NCBI GenBank assembly: GCA_032251435.1
Contig: JAVVEH010000002.1
Location: 62,001 to 126,000 of the forward strand
Direction: 5' to 3'
Length of the DNA: 64,000 nt
From: JAVVEH01 sp032251435
GTDB lineage: Bacteria > Verrucomicrobiota > Lentisphaeria > Oligosphaerales > MVZH01
Under the pieces are notes generated by a model. That model was not told where the DNA came from. It searched no databases and saw only the letters and a list, made by a program, of their open reading frames with translations. Numbering within the stretch: position 1 is the first letter of the stretch; every line of letters starts with the position of its first letter. This document shows positions 36,960 through 47,008 of this stretch, one piece after another. Made by a program: the position numbers and the translations under genes.

Positions 36960-39536
36960 CTACCTATTCGCCCATTCTGTGGTGAAGATCCGCCAGGCTT
37001 TTCGGCAGGCTTCAGCATCCTGCATCGCGAAGGCGATCCAGGCCCGGTGCAACGCCGCTCCAGCCACCGGCAGGCGCCGATTTTCGGGTGTGCGGTTGAT
37101 CAGCATGGGATCCCGGTCCGGCGGACAATTTTCCTGAAGACGGTCAATAAAATCCGCCAATTTAGGACCGACAAAGGTGGGTGGGAACCGTGTGCCTGTT
37201 TTTTGCCGGAGAGATATAGGTGACCGGTATTCAATCACGGGTTTGTCATCGGTGTTGACCGGATAGGTGTCGAACAGGTCTTTGGAAGCGGTCATGTTGC
37301 CGCAATAGAATAAAGCGACCGTTTGCTCGTCGCACATCAGTGACAAACGCGGCAGATCGCGCCAGGTTTTCCCCTGAATAGCGGCCCGCTTGGCTTCGCC
37401 GCTCGGCAGGTCACAAGGGGGCAGGGGGTGGTTTCCGTTATGCCCCACCAGCGCCACAATTTCCGCTCCCGGCTGAAAATTGTTCCGCCACAGAGTCACC
37501 TGATCAAAAACACTTAACATGGTGCGGCTAATCACCCCAAACTCGAAGTCCGTCAACTGGAACAAGGGCAGCCATTGCACAAACACGCCATCTGGGGTGA
37601 GTCGTTTTTTGGCGTTGACAAAATGGTCACGGCTGTAGAGACTGCCGGCGCCGTGGCGATAAGGCAGAAAGAGATCGGCGTTGATCATATCGAAGGCGCT
37701 GTCTGTGCCCAGCAGATAGTGGCGCCCGTCTTCGACGAGGATATCGACCCGCGGGTCGTTAAACAGGCCATGGGTGTAATCCTCGCCGCCTGTCCCGCCG
37801 GCGATATAGCGTTCGGCGGCCTCAACCACTTCCGGGACCATTTCACAGACAACCACCGATTTGACCGAATCGAACAAGCCGGTGTCAAGCGCCCCTCCCG
37901 CTGTGATGCCGGTTCCCATGCCGAGAAAAAACAAGCTCTCGGTCTTGGGGTAGATGAATAACGGGATCCGCGCCTGAAAAACCTGATTCAGCACGGCGCC
38001 GGTCGAACCGAGGACATAGTTGGAGTTGATTTTGAGCATGTTATGCCCGGAACTGTCCTTGACCGCGGACACGGTGCAATCACTGGTTTCCCAGACCTCA
38101 AGGACTGTTTGCTCCCCGCGCATGGGATCGGCGCCGACGACGCGCAGATTAGACGGGTTCAGAACGGTGAAAAGAAGGAGTGAAACCACGCCGCCGACGA
38201 TCCGCAGGCGCCACCGGCCCGTCTGGAGTTTCGCTGTCAACAGGAGACCGGCGGACACATACAGAACGGCGATGATCCACATTGTCCACCACATGCCGAC
38301 GATCCGCAGAAGGAAAAAGCCGCAGGCGACCGATCCCACGATGGCGCCAACCGTGTTGACCGCCGACAAATGGCCGATGCTTTTCCCGATCCGAAAGGCG
38401 AAAACCTGCTCATGTTTCATCAGAAAGGGAAAAACCGAGCCTAGTAAAACACAGGCCGGGGCCACTGTGGCGAACCCCAGCGTGAAGAGGTGACGGACAT
38501 ACTGCCCGAAGGTGCCACTGACGGGCAGCATGGTCAAGTTGTCCGTCAGGCTGATAAACAGGCGGGGTGAAAACGCCAGCGCCCCGCCGCTGGCCAGCAA
38601 CAAGGTGGACAGGCATAGGCGGGGGGACAGCTTGGTGGCGGCCAGCAGAGACGCCAGCAGGGCGCCCAGCGACAGGCACACTAAGACGATGACCAGCACC
38701 GTGGCGAAACTGTAGACGGAATTCTCATGGATCTGGGCGAACATGCGTGTCCACAAAACTTCTAAAGCCAGCAGACTGAAACCAGACATAAACGCCAGTG
38801 AAAAGATGGCTGGGCGCTGGACATCCGCGGCGGAGGCACGCCCCTTCCCCTTCTGGTTTTCTTTCCCACGCCGCTTGGATGCCGCCTTTTTCACCGCGGA
38901 CAGCGCGTCCGCCCGGGGGCACTCGTCCTGAGCGCGCCTGTCTTCGTCACGCCAGCCGCGGGAGATCCGGTACGCCACACCAGCCACGCAACAGGTTATC
39001 CCCATGGCGATCACGCAGGTCGTGTTAAACCCGAAAAGCGGAACCGCCACAAAAGCCGCGGACAGCGCGCCCAGCGCGGCGCCGATCGTGTTGACGCCAT
39101 AGATCCGAGCCGTGACGGTGCCGAACAATTCCCGCTTGACAATCAGATACTGTCCCATCGCTGGAATCGTTCCCCCCATGAAAAAGGCGGGGGGAAAGAT
39201 CAGTCCACACGCCAGCAGACACTTGACCAGTCCCAGGACCAATCCGGAACTCGTGTGCCGGTAGATATCAGGATAGATCAGATAAAAAAGGGCGATGACC
39301 CCAAAGTAAAGGAGGGCGGTGACGGCGATCCCCCCCTCCAGCCAGGCGTAAAGACGCAAGGGATTGCGGCTTGCCGACACCCGCCGCCCCCAAAACCAGT
39401 TCCCCGCCGCCAGACCGGCGAAAAAAACAGCCAGCGTCATGGCCGCCGCGTGCGCCGTATTGCCGAACAGAAGGCCCAGTTGGCGCATCCAGAGAACCTG
39501 ATAGATCAGACCGGCGAAACCGGATAGAAAAAGCAT
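36960..39536 (-). CDS. Membrane-fused spermidine-synthase-like protein
   Basis: The protein has 858 residues. Two blocks of transmembrane helices (about 1-200 and 255-460) surround a hydrophilic loop rich in Lys/Arg near 215-245. The C-terminal part is a Rossmann methyltransferase/aminopropyltransferase fold with FLGMGTGITAGG near 550, VVCEMVPEVVEAAERY near 577 and DILVEDGRHYLLG near 610. Such fusions are annotated as fused MFS/spermidine synthase, but activity is rarely proven. AAGGAG (39567-39572) lies 30 nt before the ATG. Between them the frame reads I-I-K-K-T-L-P-A-V, a natural membrane-protein start, so translation may begin at ATC 39560 or ATT 39563. Confidence 0.85.
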   Translation of the reverse strand: MLFLSGFAGLIYQVLWMRQLGLLFGNTAHAAAMTLAVFFAGLAAGNWFWGRRVSASRNPLRLYAWLEGGIAVTALLYFGVIALFYLIYPDIYRHTSSGLVLGLVKCLLACGLIFPPAFFMGGTIPAMGQYLIVKRELFGTVTARIYGVNTIGAALGALSAAFVAVPLFGFNTTCVIAMGITCCVAGVAYRISRGWRDEDRRAQDECPRADALSAVKKAASKRRGKENQKGKGRASAADVQRPAIFSLAFMSGFSLLALEVLWTRMFAQIHENSVYSFATVLVIVLVCLSLGALLASLLAATKLSPRLCLSTLLLASGGALAFSPRLFISLTDNLTMLPVSGTFGQYVRHLFTLGFATVAPACVLLGSVFPFLMKHEQVFAFRIGKSIGHLSAVNTVGAIVGSVACGFFLLRIVGMWWTMWIIAVLYVSAGLLLTAKLQTGRWRLRIVGGVVSLLLFTVLNPSNLRVVGADPMRGEQTVLEVWETSDCTVSAVKDSSGHNMLKINSNYVLGSTGAVLNQVFQARIPLFIYPKTESLFFLGMGTGITAGGALDTGLFDSVKSVVVCEMVPEVVEAAERYIAGGTGGEDYTHGLFNDPRVDILVEDGRHYLLGTDSAFDMINADLFLPYRHGAGSLYSRDHFVNAKKRLTPDGVFVQWLPLFQLTDFEFGVISRTMLSVFDQVTLWRNNFQPGAEIVALVGHNGNHPLPPCDLPSGEAKRAAIQGKTWRDLPRLSLMCDEQTVALFYCGNMTASKDLFDTYPVNTDDKPVIEYRSPISLRQKTGTRFPPTFVGPKLADFIDRLQENCPPDRDPMLINRTPENRRLPVAGAALHRAWIAFAMQDAEACRKAWRIFTTEWANR

Positions 39537-39686
39537 GACCGCGGGAAGTGTTTTTTTGATAATCGGCTCCTTTGAAAACGATTGTTAACAGTTACCTTGT
39601 TTGCGGATTACGCAATGTTTTTTTCGAATGTGACGGCCGTGGGCGAACCCTGCAGGGCCAAACCCCTGTCTGATCGGCTTCCACAG

Positions 39687-42020
39687 TCAATAGGTCAAAA
39701 CCGCCCGGTTTCCCGGCGCGGCGACAGCGGTGTCGTCGTTGACGATAAAGGGTATGGGGTTGGTCGAGAGATTTTCCACTTCGACTGTCGATGTCGTCAC
39801 GGTGATCCGCGCCAGGTCCCGCTTCCAGTAAAGTTTGAAGGTGATGTTACTGATTTCGTCAGGCACACAGGGGTGAAAGGTCAGCGTGTCGGTGTTCAAG
39901 ACGCTGACCATGCCGGCGAACCCGTGGACAATTTGCTGCCACATGCCCCCGATATTGGCGCAGTGGATGCCGTCCACTGATCGCGGCCGCTTGCCAAAGT
40001 CAATGTCCATGGATGCTTTCCAGGAGTCGTAAGCTCGTTTTTTATCGCCGATATTGGCGGCCAGGATCATGTTGTGGCACATGGAATTGGAGGACTCATT
40101 GGTGTTGTAAGGCGCGTAATACGCCATGGAGGCTTTTTTCCGCTCCAGGGTGAAGTCCTCGGAAAAGAGGCAGAGCAGGGCGCCGACATCGGACTGTTTC
40201 ATCACTTTGGACCGGTAGCGTTTCTCTTGATGGACGTAATCTCCAAACGGTTTTGTCTTGTCCTTCCAAATGCCCTCGATATCGATGTCGGCATATTGGG
40301 TGTCATAGCCGTCGCATTGCCAGATGATGTTCCGGTCTTTGTCAACTGGAATACTCAGACCATCGGCGACATCCCTGAAGGTAGCCAGCTCGCGGGGATT
40401 AAAGCTGATTTTTTCCGTCACGGCCTGATAGGCTTCCGGGGCCTCCCGCCTCGCTTTCTCCGCGATCTCAACCGCCAGATTCAAGCAGAACTTCACCGAA
40501 TGATTGGTATACGCGTTGTCGGTGCAGAAATGGGTGTATTCATCGGGACCCATCACGCCAAGCAGATGATATCCCGGCTTTCCTTTAAGCGTGTCAACCC
40601 GTTCAACCCAGTACCGGGATGTCTCCAAGAGCATTTCCAGTCCCTGATTGTAAAGAAAATCGGTGTCCTGGGTTTCTCTGACGTAGTGCCACATGCCGAT
40701 AATAACGTCAGATGTCACATGGACTTGATGGTCGGCATATTCAAAAAGCGGACAGGTTTCGTCGCCGTTCACATCGCCCATCCACGGGTATCGGGCGCCT
40801 CGGTAGCCGGCTTCAGCGGTCCGTTTCCGGGCCGCGTCCAGCGTTCGATACCGGTACATCGGCGTGGTTTTCGCTATCGCCGGGTTTGTATAGATGAAAA
40901 AGGGCTGAATAAAAATATCCATATCCCAGAAAACGGAGCCAAAGTAGACTTCGGATGTCATCCCCTTGGGACAGACCAGTGACCGGTCTTCTTCTTTAGC
41001 CTTGGCCCGCATGAGGTGATACACGGCCAGCCGCGCCGCCAATTGAGAGTTGTAGCCATCGGCTTCTTCGGCCTCAATCGTGATATCGGCGAGATCCCAG
41101 TAGTCAGCCCACACAGCCGCATGGGCTCGATGCAAGGCGTCTGTAGTCTGTCCGGCACTGTTTTTCAGCATGTTTTTCGCGGCGTCGCGGAGCCCGTTCT
41201 CCGGGAAATACATATCCGAAGCGACGGCTGAAACCTTTTGAATGACCGCCTCCTCGCCTTCCTGAAGTGTGAACGAGTAGACGGCCGAAATCTTGCGCGC
41301 TTCGCGGTTGATATGGAATTGGTCTGTTTTGGAGACGCTGGCGAGGCTGGCCGTCACCACGCGCCCGCCGATATTGGTCGTGACATCACTCAACATGATG
41401 GCGCCGTCGGCATCCACGGCATGGTCGGTGAAAACATCCAGTCCGTTTGTCCGGACATTGGTGTCGACCGCGCTTTCAATCGTCACGTCCGCATTGCCCC
41501 GGCGCAACGTGATTTTGCATTCCTGCACACAGGTGAAACGCAGTTCCGGATTCATGAAGCGTTTAAAAAGCGCGTTGACCTCCTTGCCGCTTTTAGTTTC
41601 CCAGACAACGGCGCGGTAAAGCGTGGCTTCTTTTATATCCAGCCAGCGATGGTAGTCTGTGATGGCACCGTGTTCCATATCCAGTTTTTCGCCGTCAACA
41701 GAAACAACCAGACCGAGGAACCAGGGCAGGTTGGTCAAGCCGGTTCGCAAGAGCGGGTGTTTGGATTGCACAACGGGCAGGAAGGTGCCGTAGCGGTTTT
41801 TCGTTTCCCGGAGTTTTTCCAGCGTGACATTCACCGGCATCCGCATGTAATCATAGGACTGGTCATCATCACTGAATCCCTCTTCAATACTGGAGCGCAC
41901 GGTCATATAGCCCGTGCCAAGCGCGAAAATGGATTCATAATGCCGATTGTTTTTGACGGAAAAGTCTCTCTCATGGGACGACCAGTTATCGGTCTGGGGG
42001 GGGATGGTTTCCATGCGCAT
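39687..42020 (-). CDS. GH65 family glycoside phosphorylase/hydrolase
   Basis: The protein has 777 residues, the usual length for maltose, trehalose or kojibiose phosphorylases. An N-terminal beta-sandwich (about 1-270) leads through a linker to an (alpha/alpha)6 barrel. The catalytic acid is Glu494 in GVMGPDEYTH. VYFGSVFWDMDIF near 358, RGARYPWM near 408 and the C-terminal beta-sheet domain follow family order. No signal peptide is present, so it cleaves imported alpha-disaccharides, with phosphate or water; which one is not resolvable. It lies 111 bp after a sulfatase gene on the same strand. Confidence 0.9.
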   Translation of the reverse strand: MRMETIPPQTDNWSSHERDFSVKNNRHYESIFALGTGYMTVRSSIEEGFSDDDQSYDYMRMPVNVTLEKLRETKNRYGTFLPVVQSKHPLLRTGLTNLPWFLGLVVSVDGEKLDMEHGAITDYHRWLDIKEATLYRAVVWETKSGKEVNALFKRFMNPELRFTCVQECKITLRRGNADVTIESAVDTNVRTNGLDVFTDHAVDADGAIMLSDVTTNIGGRVVTASLASVSKTDQFHINREARKISAVYSFTLQEGEEAVIQKVSAVASDMYFPENGLRDAAKNMLKNSAGQTTDALHRAHAAVWADYWDLADITIEAEEADGYNSQLAARLAVYHLMRAKAKEEDRSLVCPKGMTSEVYFGSVFWDMDIFIQPFFIYTNPAIAKTTPMYRYRTLDAARKRTAEAGYRGARYPWMGDVNGDETCPLFEYADHQVHVTSDVIIGMWHYVRETQDTDFLYNQGLEMLLETSRYWVERVDTLKGKPGYHLLGVMGPDEYTHFCTDNAYTNHSVKFCLNLAVEIAEKARREAPEAYQAVTEKISFNPRELATFRDVADGLSIPVDKDRNIIWQCDGYDTQYADIDIEGIWKDKTKPFGDYVHQEKRYRSKVMKQSDVGALLCLFSEDFTLERKKASMAYYAPYNTNESSNSMCHNMILAANIGDKKRAYDSWKASMDIDFGKRPRSVDGIHCANIGGMWQQIVHGFAGMVSVLNTDTLTFHPCVPDEISNITFKLYWKRDLARITVTTSTVEVENLSTNPIPFIVNDDTAVAAPGNRAVLTY

Positions 42021-42085
42021 ATTTTCTAAAGCTTCCTTTGTTCCGGAGTTCTATTTTAACAAACGCCGCTGATTCCAGATGGTTT

Positions 42086-42109
42086 TCCCGGTGATCGTTT
42101 CACCGGGAC
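42086..42109 (-). other. Hairpin between GH65 and sulfatase genes
   Basis: TCCCGGTGA (42086-42094) pairs perfectly with TCACCGGGA (42101-42109 region) around a 5-nt loop. No U run follows on either strand, so it is not a classic terminator. It may affect mRNA stability within the operon. Confidence 0.5.
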
Positions 42110-42131
42110 AGGCGTGACTTGGCATCGGCGT

Positions 42132-43574
42132 TCATCCAGTTGTCCGCATATCTTCAGCGCGGCGGAACTGACGATCGGGGATGGAAGCCCGATCTTCCTC
42201 GACACGCTCAAACCAGGCTTCTAATTCAGTCATCATTTTCCGGACACGATCCGGACACGCCTCGGCGAGGTTTTGTTTTTCAAGCGGATCGGCGGCCAGA
42301 TTAAAAAGTAAGGGTGTCTGGGGTGGCTCGTCGAGAAAGACTGGCCGGCCGACGGCATCGGGCGGTTTGTCCCTATACCGCTCAGCGTTCGCCCGGCTGT
42401 CCGCCGTCGCTTTCAAGTCTTCCCGCCAGCCATCAAAACGGTTGGCGCTCACATCGCCGGGAATCACCAGCTTCCAGAACCCGTCGCGCATCGCGGCGTT
42501 ATGGGTGATTGTCGGCACTCCCCGGCTCCATTGCCAGAAGCGTTTGGGATTGAGAAGGGACGGGCCGTCTCCCCGCAAGGCGGGCAGGACATTCTGGCCA
42601 TCCAGAGTGAGATCCGCTGGAATCGGAATATCCGCCGCGGCGGCCAGTGTCGGCAGCCAGTCCGTGAAATGGACAAAATCATGATACTGACGGTTACCCT
42701 CCAGTCCCGCGGGCCAGCGGATCAGCAGCGGCACCCGTATGCCCCCTTCATGAACACTGCCTTTGGATCCGCGGAATCCGCAATTGAAGCGTTCAATCCG
42801 CCATTCGTCCTTGCCGCTGAACTGGGGCCCGTTGTCACTGGTGAACATGACGATGGTATTATCCCTGAGACCTTCTTTGTCCAATGTTTCAAGGACCCGG
42901 CCAATGCCTTCGTCCATGCGCTTGATCATGCCGTAGATATGGCTGACTCCCAGATTGAACCGCCCGTCCTCCAAAAATGGCGCCACCTCGTCCTCCGGCG
43001 CCTGCAACGGACCATGCGGCGCGTTGTAGGCCAAGTGCAGGAAGAAAGGCTCGTCACGATGCCGTTGAATAAAGGAGACCGCCTCTTCGGTAAAGACATC
43101 CGTCAGATACCGCCCGTCACTTATCCGGGATGCGCCATTATAGTTCAATACCCAGTCAAAGTAATCAGAGCCGCCGCCCTGAAATCCGGCGAACTCATCG
43201 AAGCCACGGGCGTTGGGATGGTATTTTTGCTGGATGCAGCCGCAATGCCATTTGCCGACCAGTCCCGTGGCGTAACCGGCGGCTTTGAAAATATCCGCCA
43301 TGGTTGTCTCGCGGGTGGCCAGACAATCCATTTCCCCCGCCGCGATGGTGTCAATCACCCCGGTCCGGTGGGGATAGCGCCCGGTCAGCAGTCCGGCTCG
43401 GGCCGGGGCGCACAGCGCTGACGCCGAGTAGTGCTGGGTCAGGCAGACGCTTTCTTTGAGAAGCGCGTCCAGATTGGGCGTTTTCGACGCGCCGTAATTA
43501 AAGCATGAAAAATCACCATAGCCCATGTCATCGGCGAGAATGAAGAGAATATTGGGTTTATCAGTCACTGACAT
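42132..43574 (-). CDS. Sulfatase without signal peptide, Cys-type
   Basis: The protein has 480 residues from the ATG at 43574 (MSVTDKPNILFILADDMGYG); the open frame starts three codons earlier at a GTG. The formylglycine motif is CAPAR with Cys55. GKWHCG and TSDNGPQ complete the active site. The sulfatase fold begins at residue 8, so there is no room for a signal peptide and the enzyme should be cytoplasmic. It overlaps the upstream sulfatase by 14 bp, implying coupled translation. Specificity unknown. Confidence 0.92.
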   Translation of the reverse strand: MSVTDKPNILFILADDMGYGDFSCFNYGASKTPNLDALLKESVCLTQHYSASALCAPARAGLLTGRYPHRTGVIDTIAAGEMDCLATRETTMADIFKAAGYATGLVGKWHCGCIQQKYHPNARGFDEFAGFQGGGSDYFDWVLNYNGASRISDGRYLTDVFTEEAVSFIQRHRDEPFFLHLAYNAPHGPLQAPEDEVAPFLEDGRFNLGVSHIYGMIKRMDEGIGRVLETLDKEGLRDNTIVMFTSDNGPQFSGKDEWRIERFNCGFRGSKGSVHEGGIRVPLLIRWPAGLEGNRQYHDFVHFTDWLPTLAAAADIPIPADLTLDGQNVLPALRGDGPSLLNPKRFWQWSRGVPTITHNAAMRDGFWKLVIPGDVSANRFDGWREDLKATADSRANAERYRDKPPDAVGRPVFLDEPPQTPLLFNLAADPLEKQNLAEACPDRVRKMMTELEAWFERVEEDRASIPDRQFRRAEDMRTTG

Positions 43575-45120
43575 CTTTTTCACTGACTGATGTGTGCCAA
43601 TCTTGCCACTGCGAGGACAGTTCCCGCAGCTTTCCGGGCATTGCTTCGGCCAGATCCGCTGTCTCGGTCAGGTTTTTCGACATATCATGCAGTTCCCATG
43701 CGCGGGTATTGCCCCGTCCCCAGAAAACCGCTTTCATGTCATCTTTGCGGATCGCGCCGCCACCGGACCACTGCCAGAAGATGGGGTTGCCGCGTGTCAG
43801 GGGCTGGCCGTCCAAAGCAGGCAGCAGACTCACTCCCTGCATGGGAGGAACTGGGCCACCTGCGGCCGGACCAGGATACTGGGCCCCAGTCAACTCAACA
43901 AAGGTCGGCATCATATCAATCAAGTGCCCGGAGGTATGGCAAAAGCCGCCCGGATTCTTGATTTTTCCCGGCCAGCTGACAATCAGCGGCGTGCGAATAC
44001 CTCCTTCGTGGCTGTAGTTTTTCCATTTACGCAGTGGCGTATTCTGTACCGTGGCCCAGCTCCGGCCCACGGTTTCATAGCTGGCGACACTGCCAAAGTC
44101 CTCCAGCCGGGTGGATTTCTGTCGTGCGCCAGTATCCTCGGCACAGGCCCCGTTGTCAGACGCAAAGAGGAAGATGGTATTTTCAAATTTTCCCTGAGCT
44201 TTCAGCTTGTCAATCACGCGGCCGAGATTCTGGTCGACCCGATCCAGCATAGCGGCATAGATCTCCATACGCCGAATCTCTTTCTGCCGTTCTTCTTCGG
44301 GCAGGGTGTCCCAATCATTCCCGTCCCACTCTGGAAGCGGGCTTTTCTCCGGATCCACGAGGCCCGTCTTGACCATCTTTTCATAGCGGGCTTTGCGGAT
44401 GGCGATATAGCCCTCATCATAGCATCCCTTGTATTTGGCAATATCCTCCGGCCAGGCGTGCAGGGGATAGTGGGGCGCGGTGTAGGCCAGGTAGAGAAAG
44501 AATGGTTTTTCCGCCTGTTCCTTATCATCCAGCCAGTCAAGCGCCTTGTCGGTGAAGGCGTCGGTGGTATAGAAGGTTCGGCTTTTTGGTGTATAGGGGT
44601 GATAGGTTGTTTCATCATCGCACCAGTATCGCACCCGTTTTTTGCGTCCCGGCGCGGGTTCGCCTTCCCGCTGCCCGCCCGGGTTCCAGAAGTTACAGCA
44701 ACCGTCGCGCAAGCCGTAATAGTGATCAAACCCGCGGTTGAAAAGAGTCTCGGTCCCATGATGCTTACCCGAGGCCAGGGTCCGATATCCCGCCGGGCGC
44801 AGCACTTCTCCCAAAGTTACCGCGTTAGTTATTTTATTCGGGCTCATCATCCCGCACTGCTGGGGATACAGGCCCGTCAACAGACTGGCGCGTGACGTCA
44901 TACACTTGGCCGTGTTGTAGAACTGGGTGAAGCGGACCCCTTGTCTTGCCAGCGAATCTATATTTGGTGTGTTAATCTCGCTTCCATAGCAGCCCAGATC
45001 CGACCAGCCCATGTCGTCCACCAGGGTGAGGACAATATTCGGTTTTTCGGCACCCACGGTCACCGAAGTCAGCAGCACCGTTGACATGCACGCGGCGACT
45101 TTTCCTGTTAGAGATGTCAT
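43561..45120 (-). CDS. Exported sulfatase with atypical CMTSR motif
   Basis: The protein has 519 residues from the ATG at 45120, preceded by AGGTGA and giving a clear signal peptide (MTSLTGKVAACMSTVLLTSV). An ATG at 45150, overlapping the upstream stop as ATGA, is an alternative. The sulfatase fold has LVDDMGWSD, GKHHG and ASDNGA. The formylglycine motif is CMTSR (Cys73), with Thr where Pro or Ala is usual. It is the only one of the seven intact sulfatases here with that change. It lies between two leaderless sulfatases. Confidence 0.9.
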   Translation of the reverse strand: MTSLTGKVAACMSTVLLTSVTVGAEKPNIVLTLVDDMGWSDLGCYGSEINTPNIDSLARQGVRFTQFYNTAKCMTSRASLLTGLYPQQCGMMSPNKITNAVTLGEVLRPAGYRTLASGKHHGTETLFNRGFDHYYGLRDGCCNFWNPGGQREGEPAPGRKKRVRYWCDDETTYHPYTPKSRTFYTTDAFTDKALDWLDDKEQAEKPFFLYLAYTAPHYPLHAWPEDIAKYKGCYDEGYIAIRKARYEKMVKTGLVDPEKSPLPEWDGNDWDTLPEEERQKEIRRMEIYAAMLDRVDQNLGRVIDKLKAQGKFENTIFLFASDNGACAEDTGARQKSTRLEDFGSVASYETVGRSWATVQNTPLRKWKNYSHEGGIRTPLIVSWPGKIKNPGGFCHTSGHLIDMMPTFVELTGAQYPGPAAGGPVPPMQGVSLLPALDGQPLTRGNPIFWQWSGGGAIRKDDMKAVFWGRGNTRAWELHDMSKNLTETADLAEAMPGKLRELSSQWQDWHTSVSEKDVSD

Positions 45121-45146
45121 CTTTTCACCTGTTTTCGCATCATTCG

Positions 45147-46946
45147 TCATGTTTCACTGCCGGTAGCGGCAACCCGCCGCACATAGATATAGTAGGGAGC
45201 GAGATTGTCCGGATTGTCGCAGTGAAAGGACGGGAAGATGTGGGCGATGCCCTCCGGCAGATCCACTTCGAAGGTCGCATGGGTGTCTCCGGGAGCGACT
45301 TCCGCATGGAAGGTCTGGCCGCCGATCTGTAGACGGGCCCATTGTATGGGCAGGGCTTCGCCGCCGGAGTATCGATCCTTGCCGCGCTCGGCATAACAGT
45401 CCCGTCGCTGATCAACATCATCACCATCAATGCCATCGACCAGGGCATAACCCGCTTCCCGCGGCCAGCGGCGCAGTTCAAATGAATATCTGCCAGCGAC
45501 ACGGGCGTCAACTTCCCAATAGCCATTGCAGACAGTTCCACGACGAACATGTATCTGGTTCCATGCGCAATCCATGGCTTCATTTCGGACATCATGGGTC
45601 GTAAGAACCACTTCGGTGTCGTCCGCACCGATATGGAATGGGATATCCCGGTCAAATTGTTCCGAGACCAGATCCCACCAGTTCCGGTATGCCTCGCGTA
45701 AATCAGCGACAACATCGGGATGGTTGCTGGAAATGTCATTTTTCTGACCGGGATCCACGGCCAGATCATATAATTCTTTGCCGTTAATCAGCCGCCAGTC
45801 ACCGCGCATCACACAGCTCTTACGCCATTTGAGGGGGCGGGCGATTCGCTGCGTGTCCGTGACCAGGGTTCGCTCTGACCATTCAGGACCCATATCCCCG
45901 CCGATCAGGGGTTTTAAACTCTGTCCATGGAATGACCGCCCTTTGGGTACCTCAATACCGCATAAATCAAGCATTGTCGGCATAAAGTCAATATAAGAGG
46001 TCAGTTCATTGACATCATGCCCGGTGCTGGCTCCCAATGCCGGCCAATGCAGGAAAAAAGGCACGCGATGGCCACCTTCGTATTCCCAGCATTTGGTTCC
46101 GCGCATGCCCGCGTTATAATTGCAGGGGCCCTCTTCCACAAATCCTTCTGAATCAGGAGTGACTCCGCCCCCGGAACCATTGTCGGTCATGAATATGAAT
46201 ATGGTATTTTCAGCCAGTCCCAGTTCATCAAGTTTTGCCCTGAGTTTACCCACATTCTCGTCAATATTTGTCACCGTTCCGTAAAACCGCGCGCGGTTTT
46301 CGCTCGGCGCGGATTCCGCGTAGGGTTTCCAGTAGCGTTCCTCCACATTCCAGGGACTGTGCGGGGTATTACTGGCAATGTAGCAGAAAAAGGGGGCATC
46401 CTGTTCCCCTGAGCCTGTCGAACGGGTGTGGTCTTCGATAAATTTGATGCCTTCGGCAAAGAACACATCCGCGCAAAACCCTTCAAATTTAACCGGTTTG
46501 CCATTGACGAAATAGGTGTCGTCAAAGTAATCATTTCCCCAGTAATCCGGTGTGTTGCCAATGCCCCCGCCGCCGTGGTAAACCGAGATATCAAATCCCC
46601 GTTCATGGGGCAGAAAAGGGGATGCGTCTCCCAGATGCCATTTGCCGAAGTGACCGGTACAATAGCCTGCTTCTTTCAAGGCGTCAGCCAGCGTCCATTC
46701 GTCCTCCCGAAGTAAAGACCGCCCGCCGATGGTATGCCAGACACCCGTGCTGTTGCAGTTGTGCCCGGTCAGCAGACCGGACCGGGTCGGGGCGCAGGTT
46801 GTCCCGACATGAAAATTCGTAAACCGAACCGATTCGCTATGCAATATATCAAGGTTTGGCGTTTGAATATACGGATTGCCATGGGCCCCGATTTCACCAT
46901 ATCCCTGGTCGTCGGTGAGAATAAAGATGATGTTGGGTTTGTTCAT
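45147..46946 (-). CDS. Sulfatase without signal peptide, with C-terminal beta-domain
   Basis: The protein has 599 residues from the ATG at 46946 (MNKPNIIFILTDDQGYGEIG), with AGGA upstream; the open frame extends 23 codons further with no site. The formylglycine motif is CAPTR with Cys51, then GKWHLG near 98 and TDNGSGGG. After the usual C-terminal subdomain an extra about 140 residues form a beta-rich module (VCNGYWEVDARVAGRYSFEL ... FHAEVAPGDTHATFEVDL), possibly carbohydrate binding. No signal peptide. It lies 62 bp after the GH101-like gene. Confidence 0.92.
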   Translation of the reverse strand: MNKPNIIFILTDDQGYGEIGAHGNPYIQTPNLDILHSESVRFTNFHVGTTCAPTRSGLLTGHNCNSTGVWHTIGGRSLLREDEWTLADALKEAGYCTGHFGKWHLGDASPFLPHERGFDISVYHGGGGIGNTPDYWGNDYFDDTYFVNGKPVKFEGFCADVFFAEGIKFIEDHTRSTGSGEQDAPFFCYIASNTPHSPWNVEERYWKPYAESAPSENRARFYGTVTNIDENVGKLRAKLDELGLAENTIFIFMTDNGSGGGVTPDSEGFVEEGPCNYNAGMRGTKCWEYEGGHRVPFFLHWPALGASTGHDVNELTSYIDFMPTMLDLCGIEVPKGRSFHGQSLKPLIGGDMGPEWSERTLVTDTQRIARPLKWRKSCVMRGDWRLINGKELYDLAVDPGQKNDISSNHPDVVADLREAYRNWWDLVSEQFDRDIPFHIGADDTEVVLTTHDVRNEAMDCAWNQIHVRRGTVCNGYWEVDARVAGRYSFELRRWPREAGYALVDGIDGDDVDQRRDCYAERGKDRYSGGEALPIQWARLQIGGQTFHAEVAPGDTHATFEVDLPEGIAHIFPSFHCDNPDNLAPYYIYVRRVAATGSET

Positions 46947-47008
46947 TTTTTTTCCTATAAGGTTACAGTCGTTTCGTCTTATAAAGATGGATGATTTTAT
47001 ACATAGAG

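Noticed and set aside
42086..42109. Perfect 9-bp hairpin as intrinsic terminator
   Set aside because: No U run on either strand.
43594..44895. 433-codon plus-strand frame opposite a sulfatase
   Set aside because: Antisense shadow; the minus strand has the complete sulfatase motifs.
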